A stretch of DNA of 6,545 nt from Bacteroidota bacterium (GTDB taxonomy: Bacteria > Bacteroidota > Bacteroidia > Bacteroidales > WCHB1-69). Under the pieces are notes generated by a model. The model ran no database searches. It was not told the origin of the DNA and saw nothing but the letters and a program-made list of their open reading frames with translations. Each line of letters starts with the position of its first letter. Position 1 is the first letter of the stretch. The stretch lies in the NCBI GenBank assembly GCA_023459435.1, contig JAEWUL010000006.1, forward strand, positions 1 through 6,545. Reading direction: 5' to 3'. The translations under genes and the position numbers were made by a program. Shown piece after piece: positions 1 to 6,210 of this stretch.

Positions 1-1
1 G

Positions 2-769
2 ATGATGAATCCTCTGATCGTGGATATCGGAAAAACATGTCAGATGTATAAAACAGACCGTAGCGGTACCGCTAGAGAACTCTATATCAAACTATCCAGA
101 CTCTCTGAATATCTGAAGTTTACAATCACTGAAAAGAAAAAATCAACCTGGATCGCTCAAAGAAACGGAAGAACCAAAGATGGTTTTGATAAAACAGACC
201 CCGGTTTGGTTAAAATGTACTCCATGAGCGGTAGAAAAGATTTTAAAAATCATTTTATCCAAATGAATATCACCCCGATATCGATCTCATACCAGTATGA
301 ACCTTGTGATTATATGAAGGTGAGAGAGATCTATTTCAAACAGATCGGCGGGGTCTACAAAAAACATAAAAACGAAGACCTGGAAAGTATCATTTATGGA
401 TTGAATCAACAAAAAGGAAACACATCTCTGATGATTACCAAAACCATCTCTGAAGAAGAGATCAACAACCTCTCCGATAACTACTTCACTTTTTGTCATG
501 AGTTAACTAAGCTGATCGACCAAAGAATCATTGAAAACTATACATTCTGGAACACCAACTATATCGCTTTTGACATGTTGCATCATACTGACAACTACAA
601 ATCGAAATACACTGAATCTGAATGGATTGCATTTAAAAAATATATGGAAGAAAAGCTCTCATTGATACAGGATATTGAGGAGCCTCAGATCCTGGAGAAA
701 CTGTTTCTGGAACTTTACGCCCATCCACTTGAAAACAAAGCAGAATGGCATGATTTTTGCTCATTCTAA
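2..769 (+). CDS. PlsC-like 1-acyl-sn-glycerol-3-phosphate acyltransferase, 5'-truncated by the window edge
   Basis: Probable membrane-associated acyltransferase of phospholipid synthesis, transferring an acyl chain to a lysophospholipid-type acceptor. The 255 visible residues resemble the C-terminal two thirds of the large Bacteroidota 1-acyl-glycerol-3-phosphate acyltransferase-like proteins, which I recall as about 370-400 residues. Visible landmarks are WIAQRNGR at residues 50-57, occupying the place of the substrate-binding FPEGTRS-like block of PlsC enzymes, and NITPISISYQYEPCDY at 89-104, a block typical of this subgroup. The catalytic HxxxxD box is not visible and should lie upstream of the window. 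The two ATG codons at positions 2-7 are probably internal, because MMNPLI aligns with the mid-protein GDNLL-hPWI stretch I remember from relatives. The open frame runs to the first base. The stop is TAA at 767-769, 35 bp before the next gene on the same strand. Assignment is from motif memory; exact acyl acceptor is unknown. Confidence 0.75.
   Translation: MMNPLIVDIGKTCQMYKTDRSGTARELYIKLSRLSEYLKFTITEKKKSTWIAQRNGRTKDGFDKTDPGLVKMYSMSGRKDFKNHFIQMNITPISISYQYEPCDYMKVREIYFKQIGGVYKKHKNEDLESIIYGLNQQKGNTSLMITKTISEEEINNLSDNYFTFCHELTKLIDQRIIENYTFWNTNYIAFDMLHHTDNYKSKYTESEWIAFKKYMEEKLSLIQDIEEPQILEKLFLELYAHPLENKAEWHDFCSF
729..759 (+). promoter_or_regulatory. Weak candidate Bacteroidota promoter for the sulfur-transfer gene
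   Basis: TTG at 729-731, a 20 bp spacer, then GATTTTTG at 752-759, one mismatch from the TAnnTTTG -7 consensus. It lies inside the 3' end of the acyltransferase gene, and the -7 box ends 45 bp before the ATG at 805. The match is imperfect and the region is AT-rich, so chance is a real alternative. The downstream gene may simply be co-transcribed with the acyltransferase. Confidence 0.22.
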
Positions 770-804
770 AAAACCAACTGTAAACAAAAATAACTATTTA
801 AATC

Positions 805-3258
805 ATGAAACATTTAATAATCGGCGGTGTTGCCGGTGGAGCTACTGCTGCTGCTCGTATTCGAAGAATCGATGAAAACGCTGAAATCGTAATTTTAGAA
901 AAAGGGAAATATATCTCTTATGCCAATTGCGGACTCCCTTACTATATCGGAGGAACCATCAATGACCGTTCGAGACTTTTCCTTCAAACGCCCACCTCTT
1001 TCGGGAACCGTTTTAATGCGGAAGTGAAAGTGGAGCATGAAGCAATCAAGATCAACCCTGAAAAGAAAACCGTTACGGTTAGAAATCACAAAGGGGATTT
1101 TTATGAAGAGCGTTACGACAAACTCCTCCTTTCACCTGGTGCGGCTCCCATAAAACCCAAAATCGACGGGATCAATCTGGAGGGTGTTTTCTCTCTCAGA
1201 AATGTACCGGACACCGACAATATCAAAACATATGTTACCCAACGTAAAATCAAAAAGGCGGTAGTGATTGGAGCAGGTTTTATTGGGTTAGAGATGGCTG
1301 AGAATCTATATCATCTTGGTGCTCAGGTAAATATTGTTGAAAAAATCAATCAGGTGATGGCCCCCATTGATTTCTCAATGGCTCAGCTGGTGCATCAACA
1401 TCTGGCAGAAAAAGGGGTGCAGCTTCATATCAACGATAGTGTCATCAAACTTGAAAAAAGCGACAACGGAATCCTCTCCTACCTCTCCAGCGGAAAAATT
1501 ATTGAATCAGATATTGTCATTTTATCCATAGGCGTTAGACCTGAGATCAACTTCCTCAAAGATTCTGGGATCAAGATCGGAGATACCGGTGGAATCTGGG
1601 TGGATGAACATTTACAAACCTCTGTTCCAGACATATACGCTGTTGGTGATGCTATTGAATTCCCTCATCCCATCACCGGAAAACCCTGGTTAAACTACCT
1701 TGCCAATCCGGCCAACAGACAAGGCAGATTGGTGGCTGATAATATGGTACTTGGCAACACTGAAACCTATGAAGGCTCTATAGGAACCTCAATTGCAAAA
1801 GTGTTTGATATCACGGTAGCTTCCACAGGGGTTCCAGCCAAAAAACTCAAAGAAGCGGAGATCCCTTATTTCAGTTCATGGACACACTCCGGTTCCCATG
1901 CCGGATACTACCCCGGAGCTACTCAAATCGCCTTGAAACTCACTTTTGATCCAAAAACCGGGAAACTATTTGGCGCTCAGGGTGTTGGTTATGATGGTGT
2001 AGATAAAAGGATCGACCAGATTGCCCTTCTGATCAAACTGGGAAAAACCATCTTTGACCTGATGCAGGTGGAACATGCCTATGCACCTCCTTACTCTTCA
2101 GCAAAAGACCCGATCTCTATTGCCGGTTATGTGGCCAACAATATCTTCAATGGTAAAATGCCTATTGTAACCTGGAGAGAGATGCAAAAAGCCGACCCTA
2201 ACGAAGTATTTATCCTAGATGTAAGAACCAAAGAGGAGTTTGAAATGGGGTTCATAAAAGGGGCTTACAATATCCCAGTGGATGAACTCAGATTGCGTTT
2301 GGATGAACTTCCGCAGGATAAAAAAATATACACCCATTGTGCCATCGGGTTAAGAGGCTATTTAGCACTTAAAATACTGGTACAAAACGGATTCAAACAG
2401 GTATACAACCTCTCAGGAGGATATAAAACCTATGTTTCTGCGACCACTTCTTATGAAAATCTGGAAACCCCCATCTTTAAAAGAGCAGAAGAAGCTAACG
2501 ACTTTCAAATCAACACATCTGAACTTAAAAAACAATTTATCCCCATTGATGCCACCGGGTTGCAATGTCCGGGGCCTATCATGAAACTCAAAAAAGCGAT
2601 CGATGAAGCTCAGGTTGGGGATCAGGTTCATATCAGCTCAACAGATGCCGGCTTTGCCAGAGATGTAGAATCATGGTGTAATACAACCAACAACATCCTG
2701 ATTTCAAACAGCTCATCAAAAGGGATTTATGAAGCTGTTATCGAAAAAAGTGGGGCTAAAAGTTGTGATGTAGTTACCACTTGTAATGACAAAGGAAAAA
2801 CACTGATCATGTTTAGTGATGATCTTGATAAAGCATTGGCAACCTTTGTATTAGCAAATGGCGCTGCATCTACCGGACAAAAAGTGACGATCTTCTTCAC
2901 CTTCTGGGGATTAAATGTGATCAAAAAAATGGATAAGCCCAAAGTGAAAAAAGGGTTTTTCGACAAGATGTTCTCCATCATGTTGCCATCCCACTCGATG
3001 AAACTCAAAATGTCTAAAATGTCATTCCTAGGATTGGGTGATAAACTGATGCGTTATCTAATGACTCAGAAAGGGATCTCTTCATTAGAATCATTACGTG
3101 AGCAAGCTTTAGAGAATGGCGTAGAGTTTATTGCCTGTCAGATGTCAATGGACATGATGGGTGTAAAAAGAGAAGAGCTGATGGATGAAGTAACCATTGG
3201 GGGTGTTGCCACTTACATGGAGCGCGCCGACAAAGCCAACATCAACCTATTCATTTAA
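805..3258 (+). CDS. CoA-disulfide/persulfide reductase-rhodanese-TusA-DsrE fusion flavoprotein
   Basis: Cytosolic FAD- and NAD(P)H-dependent enzyme expected to reduce CoA-disulfide, CoA-persulfide or polysulfide sulfur and pass it between its own carrier domains. Domains in order: a pyridine-nucleotide disulfide reductase (about 1-445) with FAD-binding GGVAGGATAA at 7-16, the CoADR-type single redox cysteine Cys42 in NCGLPYYIGG, NAD(P)H-binding GAGFIG at 156-161, a second FAD motif around GD 281-282 and HAYAPPYSSAKDP at 424-436; a rhodanese domain (about 455-550) with Cys512 in a CxxGxR loop (CAIGLR); a TusA/SirA domain (about 578-648) with Cys588-Pro589 in GLQCPGP; and a DsrE-like domain (about 662-817) with Cys778 in ACQMSMDMMG. 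Length fits the large fusion members; CoADR alone is about 440 residues and CoADR-rhodanese about 550. The ATG at 805 is right because the FAD motif begins at residue 7. No Shine-Dalgarno is present. The natural substrate cannot be read from sequence. The gene converges on the helix-hairpin-helix gene and overlaps it by 4 bp. Confidence 0.93.
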   Translation: MKHLIIGGVAGGATAAARIRRIDENAEIVILEKGKYISYANCGLPYYIGGTINDRSRLFLQTPTSFGNRFNAEVKVEHEAIKINPEKKTVTVRNHKGDFYEERYDKLLLSPGAAPIKPKIDGINLEGVFSLRNVPDTDNIKTYVTQRKIKKAVVIGAGFIGLEMAENLYHLGAQVNIVEKINQVMAPIDFSMAQLVHQHLAEKGVQLHINDSVIKLEKSDNGILSYLSSGKIIESDIVILSIGVRPEINFLKDSGIKIGDTGGIWVDEHLQTSVPDIYAVGDAIEFPHPITGKPWLNYLANPANRQGRLVADNMVLGNTETYEGSIGTSIAKVFDITVASTGVPAKKLKEAEIPYFSSWTHSGSHAGYYPGATQIALKLTFDPKTGKLFGAQGVGYDGVDKRIDQIALLIKLGKTIFDLMQVEHAYAPPYSSAKDPISIAGYVANNIFNGKMPIVTWREMQKADPNEVFILDVRTKEEFEMGFIKGAYNIPVDELRLRLDELPQDKKIYTHCAIGLRGYLALKILVQNGFKQVYNLSGGYKTYVSATTSYENLETPIFKRAEEANDFQINTSELKKQFIPIDATGLQCPGPIMKLKKAIDEAQVGDQVHISSTDAGFARDVESWCNTTNNILISNSSSKGIYEAVIEKSGAKSCDVVTTCNDKGKTLIMFSDDLDKALATFVLANGAASTGQKVTIFFTFWGLNVIKKMDKPKVKKGFFDKMFSIMLPSHSMKLKMSKMSFLGLGDKLMRYLMTQKGISSLESLREQALENGVEFIACQMSMDMMGVKREELMDEVTIGGVATYMERADKANINLFI

Positions 3259-3902
3259 TCAAACATAATATAGGGTCTCAACTTATCAATAAGGGAAGCG
3301 TAAGCATTGGTGGCCTTTTGAAGTTCCTCAAAAGAGTTCAAAGGGCCCATTTTCTCCCGATATTTTAGTACCTGTTTCGCCAGATAAGCATCCAGATATG
3401 GGTGCTTTTTTAGTTCCTCATAGGTTGCGCTATTGATCTTAATTCTCTGATAATCATTTTTTTGTACTGTAAAATACTGATCAATAAAATCAATCTCCAG
3501 ATCCTGAAGGATAAATATCTCTTTTATCTGGTATACAGAATGATACCCACCCAGTTGTTCCCGGTATTCAATCACCTTTTTAGCCCGGGCACTTCCAAAC
3601 ATCGGAATCCCTTTCAAATCTGTCGTATCACAATGGTTAAGATCCACTTTCACAACCTGATACTCCACTTTCCGTTGCTGTGATTTCCCTTTAATCGTAT
3701 CACTACCCTTTTTGGGAATCGTATCCATCGGTTTATTGTCTCTGTATAGATTTGAAACAAACCCCATAAAAGTTTCGCTAGTCTTAGGATGACCCGGTTT
3801 CCAACGAATAAATAAATGATAAAAAGAAAACAAGATAATGATCACTCCAATTGTAGTGACTGCCGACAGCTCTGTAGCTGTAAAATTCCATTGGTTTTTC
3901 AT
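3255..3902 (-). CDS. Membrane-anchored helix-hairpin-helix (ComEA-like) protein
   Basis: A 215-residue protein with one N-terminal hydrophobic segment (about 12-32), a basic, low-complexity linker (about 35-80) and two helix-hairpin-helix regions. The first spans about 85-135, with VDLN at 86-89, the hairpin GIPMFG at 98-103 and KKVIEYREQLGGY at 108-120. The second spans about 154-212, with IKINSAT at 154-160 and KQVLKYREKMGPL at 176-188. The repeated hairpin plus (V/I)LKYRE-x-xG pattern is typical of ComEA-type non-specific DNA-binding domains, which in competent bacteria bind incoming double-stranded DNA outside the cytoplasmic membrane. A role in DNA uptake is therefore possible, but no other competence gene is in view. 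The second hairpin (HPYLDA) lacks the usual glycines and may bind DNA poorly. It lies 50 bp downstream of the small transporter subunit on the same strand, so it probably shares that transcript. Its stop codon overlaps the end of the opposing sulfur-transfer gene. Confidence 0.8.
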   Translation of the reverse strand: MKNQWNFTATELSAVTTIGVIIILFSFYHLFIRWKPGHPKTSETFMGFVSNLYRDNKPMDTIPKKGSDTIKGKSQQRKVEYQVVKVDLNHCDTTDLKGIPMFGSARAKKVIEYREQLGGYHSVYQIKEIFILQDLEIDFIDQYFTVQKNDYQRIKINSATYEELKKHPYLDAYLAKQVLKYREKMGPLNSFEELQKATNAYASLIDKLRPYIMFD

Positions 3903-3912
3903 ATATATTTAG

Positions 3913-3929
3913 TAATAAGAGTGTTATTA
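3913..3929. repeat. Short AT-only inverted repeat upstream of the helix-hairpin-helix gene
   Basis: TAATAA at 3913-3918 and TTATTA at 3924-3929 are perfect inverted arms around a 5-base loop, in the 50 bp gap between the small subunit stop and the helix-hairpin-helix ATG. With six A-T pairs only and no following T-run on the minus strand it is a poor terminator. It could be a protein-binding palindrome or chance. Confidence 0.2.
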
Positions 3930-3952
3930 GCAGGGAGAGCTTTTTGGAAATT

Positions 3953-4045
3953 TTATTTTTTTAATGTTTTAACAATGAAATAAACAGTAAGAGCAGAAAC
4001 GCAAACCCACACGGACACCATAATGATTAAAGCAGTAGTATTCAT
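3953..4045 (-). CDS. MetS-type small membrane subunit of the adjacent NSS transporter (30 codons)
   Basis: A 30-residue single-span membrane protein beginning MNTTALIIMVSVWVCVS and ending VKTLKK before TAA at 3953-3955. Residues about 5-25 form one hydrophobic helix and the C-terminus is basic, as expected for a short protein with its C-terminus on the cytoplasmic side. Its ATG (4043-4045) lies two bases after the transporter's TAA (4048-4050), a spacing that strongly suggests translational coupling. Small subunits of this size and arrangement are known as the MetS family, encoded directly after NSS-type transporters such as the methionine/alanine importer MetP. Size, hydrophobic profile and position all fit, although such short sequences carry little statistical signal. 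It presumably binds or stabilises the transporter in the cytoplasmic membrane. Genes this short are easily missed by automatic annotation. Confidence 0.8.
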   Translation of the reverse strand: MNTTALIIMVSVWVCVSALTVYFIVKTLKK

Positions 4046-4047
4046 AG

Positions 4048-5670
4048 TTATTTCGATTTAGAGGTATGTTTAGAATGGGATCTTCTTTTTTTAGAAGCAA
4101 AAAACACCAGTACCATTCCGGAAATAAAAATGGTAATCAGAAAGTATCGGGCCATTGCCGTATAGATTCCATTTTCACGGGCTCCTTTACCCATCATACG
4201 GCCAATGACACTAGAGCCATCAAAACTCCAACCTTCGGTAAAGGCACTTTTCCAGTCTCCGTTGGCTGGTTGAATTAAAGCAGCCACAAAAATCACAATC
4301 AACATGATCGGAGTTATATATTTGATAATCAGTCTAAAAAAACCGGGTACTTTTATGGTAGAGGCTCTGTTAAACTCCTTCCAGCCCTTATCAGCACCAT
4401 ACACCCAGGAGAAGAGGATGATCTGCAACATCGCAAAGGTAAACACCCCCACGGTACCGGCCCAGTAGTCGTACTCATCAAAGACGCCCTCTCTGAAGAA
4501 CAACACTGTAGGTAATCCAAAGATTAAGATCGCCAAACCGAAAAGCATGGAAGCATGTCGTTTTTTCAAATGATATTCATCCTGTAAAAAGCTCACCAAA
4601 GGGGTTCCCATCGCTAGTGAAGAGGTGACTCCGGCAATAAAAAGGAGACCAAAAAAAGCCACTCCACAAAGGGTTCCCATGATCACTCCAAATTTTTGGA
4701 ACAAGAATGGCATCGACTGGAATGCAATACCAAAACCGCCCTCATTAGCGACCAGATCTTTTACGGCATCTATACCAAAAAACCCTACAGAAATAGAGAT
4801 CAGAATAGTTCCTCCCAACACAATCTCCACAAACTCATTCACAAAACTGGTTGAGAAAGCATTGAGAGCAATATCATCATTTTTCTTTACATAGGAAGCA
4901 TAACACTGGATGGTACCCATACCGACCGAAAGGGTAAAAAAGATCTGACCGGCAGCTGCAAGCCACACTTTTGGATCTGTGAGGGATTGGAACTGTGGGG
5001 TCCATAGGAAATCGAGACCTGATATTCCGGAAGCCACAGCCCCCTCCTCACCTGGTTGTATCATAACACCACGTACGGCTAAAAAAATTCCAAAGAAAAT
5101 CAACAAAGGGATCCCATATGTAGCCACTTTCTCAATCCCCCCTTTTAATCCTTTACATAAAATATAGACATTCAACACAATGCATAAAAGAAAAATAATC
5201 ACATTTTCATATGCAAGTCCGGAATGAGTTGAAGATCTATCATGATAATCGGTAAAAAACTGTGCAATCTCGCCTTGAGACATCCCGTGGAAAGTACCCA
5301 GTAACGAGTGATAAAGATAGGAGATGGTCCAACTTTCCAGGTAGCAATAGTACGAAGCGATTCCGATGGTGGTAAAAAAGCTAATAGCTCCAAAATACTT
5401 CCAGATACGCCCTTTCCCCAACTTCTCCATCGTAAAAGGAACCGTATGATTTCCATAAGAACCTCCAAACCGCCCCATAGTCCACTCCACAAAAACCAAC
5501 GGTAATCCTAGAAAAACAAAGCAAACAAGATAAGGAATGATAAACGCCCCTCCCCCATTTTGAATCGCCTGAATCGGAAACCTTAAAAAATTTCCAAACC
5601 CAACAGCGTTACCGGCCATTGCCAACACCAACCCGATTTTACTTCCCCATTGGTCTTTTGAATGTGTCAT
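4048..5670 (-). CDS. LeuT-like sodium-dependent amino-acid transporter (NSS/SNF family)
   Basis: A 540-residue cytoplasmic-membrane symporter with about 12 predicted helices (TM1 about 11-32, TM12 about 506-526). It lines up closely with LeuT from memory, with identical numbering through the first helices. TM1 carries GNAVGFGNFLRFP at 20-32. Sodium site 1 residues are all present (Ala22, Asn27, Thr246, Asn278), as are those of sodium site 2 (Gly20, Val23, Ala346, Thr349, Ser350). Glu282 matches LeuT Glu290, the acidic residue that replaces chloride in chloride-independent members, so transport is probably chloride-independent. Tyr108 and Phe245 of the substrate pocket are kept, while LeuT Phe259 and Ile359 correspond to Met251 and Met354, so substrate preference may differ. 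A longer loop at about 468-500 precedes TM12. The substrate is probably a neutral amino acid; the neighbouring MetS-like subunit points to the methionine/alanine group by analogy only. It is the first gene of a likely three-gene unit with its own strong promoter. Confidence 0.95.
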   Translation of the reverse strand: MTHSKDQWGSKIGLVLAMAGNAVGFGNFLRFPIQAIQNGGGAFIIPYLVCFVFLGLPLVFVEWTMGRFGGSYGNHTVPFTMEKLGKGRIWKYFGAISFFTTIGIASYYCYLESWTISYLYHSLLGTFHGMSQGEIAQFFTDYHDRSSTHSGLAYENVIIFLLCIVLNVYILCKGLKGGIEKVATYGIPLLIFFGIFLAVRGVMIQPGEEGAVASGISGLDFLWTPQFQSLTDPKVWLAAAGQIFFTLSVGMGTIQCYASYVKKNDDIALNAFSTSFVNEFVEIVLGGTILISISVGFFGIDAVKDLVANEGGFGIAFQSMPFLFQKFGVIMGTLCGVAFFGLLFIAGVTSSLAMGTPLVSFLQDEYHLKKRHASMLFGLAILIFGLPTVLFFREGVFDEYDYWAGTVGVFTFAMLQIILFSWVYGADKGWKEFNRASTIKVPGFFRLIIKYITPIMLIVIFVAALIQPANGDWKSAFTEGWSFDGSSVIGRMMGKGARENGIYTAMARYFLITIFISGMVLVFFASKKRRSHSKHTSKSK

Positions 5671-5691
5671 AGCAGTATGTTTTTAGGGCGA

Positions 5692-5722
5692 CAAATATAA
5701 AACATTTTTTTATGATTCCAAA
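5692..5722 (-). promoter_or_regulatory. Bacteroidota-type promoter for the transporter operon
   Basis: Read on the minus strand: TTTG (5722-5719), a 19 bp spacer, then TATATTTG (5699-5692). This fits the Bacteroidota primary sigma consensus TTTG-N19/20-TAnnTTTG with no mismatch. Transcription would begin around 5684-5687, leaving a 5' leader of about 15 bases before the ATG at 5670. The -33 box sits at the end of a run of ten T residues. No Shine-Dalgarno is seen in the leader, as usual for this phylum. Confidence 0.75.
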
Positions 5723-5758
5723 AAAAAAACAGTTAATCCTGAGACTACAAAGAAATAT

Positions 5759-6136
5759 TTAAAGATTATTTACAATCCTTTTGATTTCTCTGTACAACAC
5801 AACTGTATTGAAATTTATCAACAATCCAAGTTTTATTTGTGATAATTTCAGATACGTTTTAGTTTGAACAAAATGAATGGGAGCTAAAGATTCAACACAT
5901 TTTAATTCAACAATGACTTTATCTTCAACAAGAAGATCAATTTTAAAACCAATTTCCTGATATATCCCTTTGTAAAATACAGGTAAAGGTACTTGTGTTT
6001 TTACGAATAATCCTTCATTAATCAACTCATAAGCGAGAATTTTTTCGTAAACGGATTCTAACAATCCAGGACCCAATTCTTTGTGAATTTCTATTGATTT
6101 CCCAATAATGATTCTAGAGATTTCATTTTCTGTCAT
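5759..6136 (-). CDS. GxxExxY family protein, PD-(D/E)XK nuclease-like
   Basis: A 125-residue protein, the usual length for this family. The defining motif is GLLESVY at 24-30 (Gly24, Glu27, Tyr30), preceded by the typical helix KSIEIHKELGPG at 13-24. A second block, IDLLVEDKVIVELKC at 66-80, gives Asp67, Glu77 and Lys79, the D-Xn-ExK arrangement of the PD-(D/E)XK nuclease superfamily, and Gln95 in FVQTKTYLKL (positions 89-98) fits the later helix of that fold. All putative active-site residues are present, so the protein may be an active nuclease. The family's biological role is not established to my knowledge. There is no signal peptide or membrane segment, so it should be cytosolic. The ATG at 6134-6136 gives the standard N-terminus. 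The gene is not closely spaced with the transporter (88 bp gap holding a promoter), and a tandem repeat array begins 75 bp upstream of its start. Confidence 0.9.
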   Translation of the reverse strand: MTENEISRIIIGKSIEIHKELGPGLLESVYEKILAYELINEGLFVKTQVPLPVFYKGIYQEIGFKIDLLVEDKVIVELKCVESLAPIHFVQTKTYLKLSQIKLGLLINFNTVVLYREIKRIVNNL

Positions 6137-6165
6137 AGTTCTTTTAGTTTAGTTAGTTCAGGTGA

Positions 6166-6197
6166 CAAAAATACAAATTTATTCATACAAAACACAA
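6166..6197 (-). promoter_or_regulatory. Candidate promoter for the GxxExxY gene
   Basis: On the minus strand, TATTTTTG (6173-6166) matches the Bacteroidota -7 consensus TAnnTTTG exactly. A TTG at 6197-6195 lies 21 bp upstream, slightly longer than the best spacing of 19-20. The start of transcription would be near 6160, about 24 bases before the ATG at 6136. This element sits between the gene and the repeat array, so the gene need not depend on the array for expression. Confidence 0.5.
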
Positions 6198-6210
6198 TAG
6201 TTCCAAAAAA

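Noticed and set aside
2..7. ATG codons at the left edge as the true start of the acyltransferase
   Set aside because: The frame is open to the window edge, the product would lack the catalytic HxxxxD region, and the residues there resemble the middle of longer family members.
2727..3008. 93-codon open frame on the minus strand inside the sulfur-transfer gene
   Set aside because: It lies wholly opposite the conserved DsrE-like domain, has no recognisable motif, and no promoter was found. Other frames opposite or within real genes (287-499, 675-875, 895-1089, 2413-2631, 3462-3683, 4066-4278, 4625-4894, 4979-5167, 5199-5492, 5308-5505) were dropped for the same reason.
5721..5750. Rho-independent terminator after the GxxExxY gene
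   Set aside because: There is a run of ten T residues on the minus strand, but the only preceding stem is three base pairs (CAG/CTG). The run is better explained as part of the AT-rich transporter promoter region.
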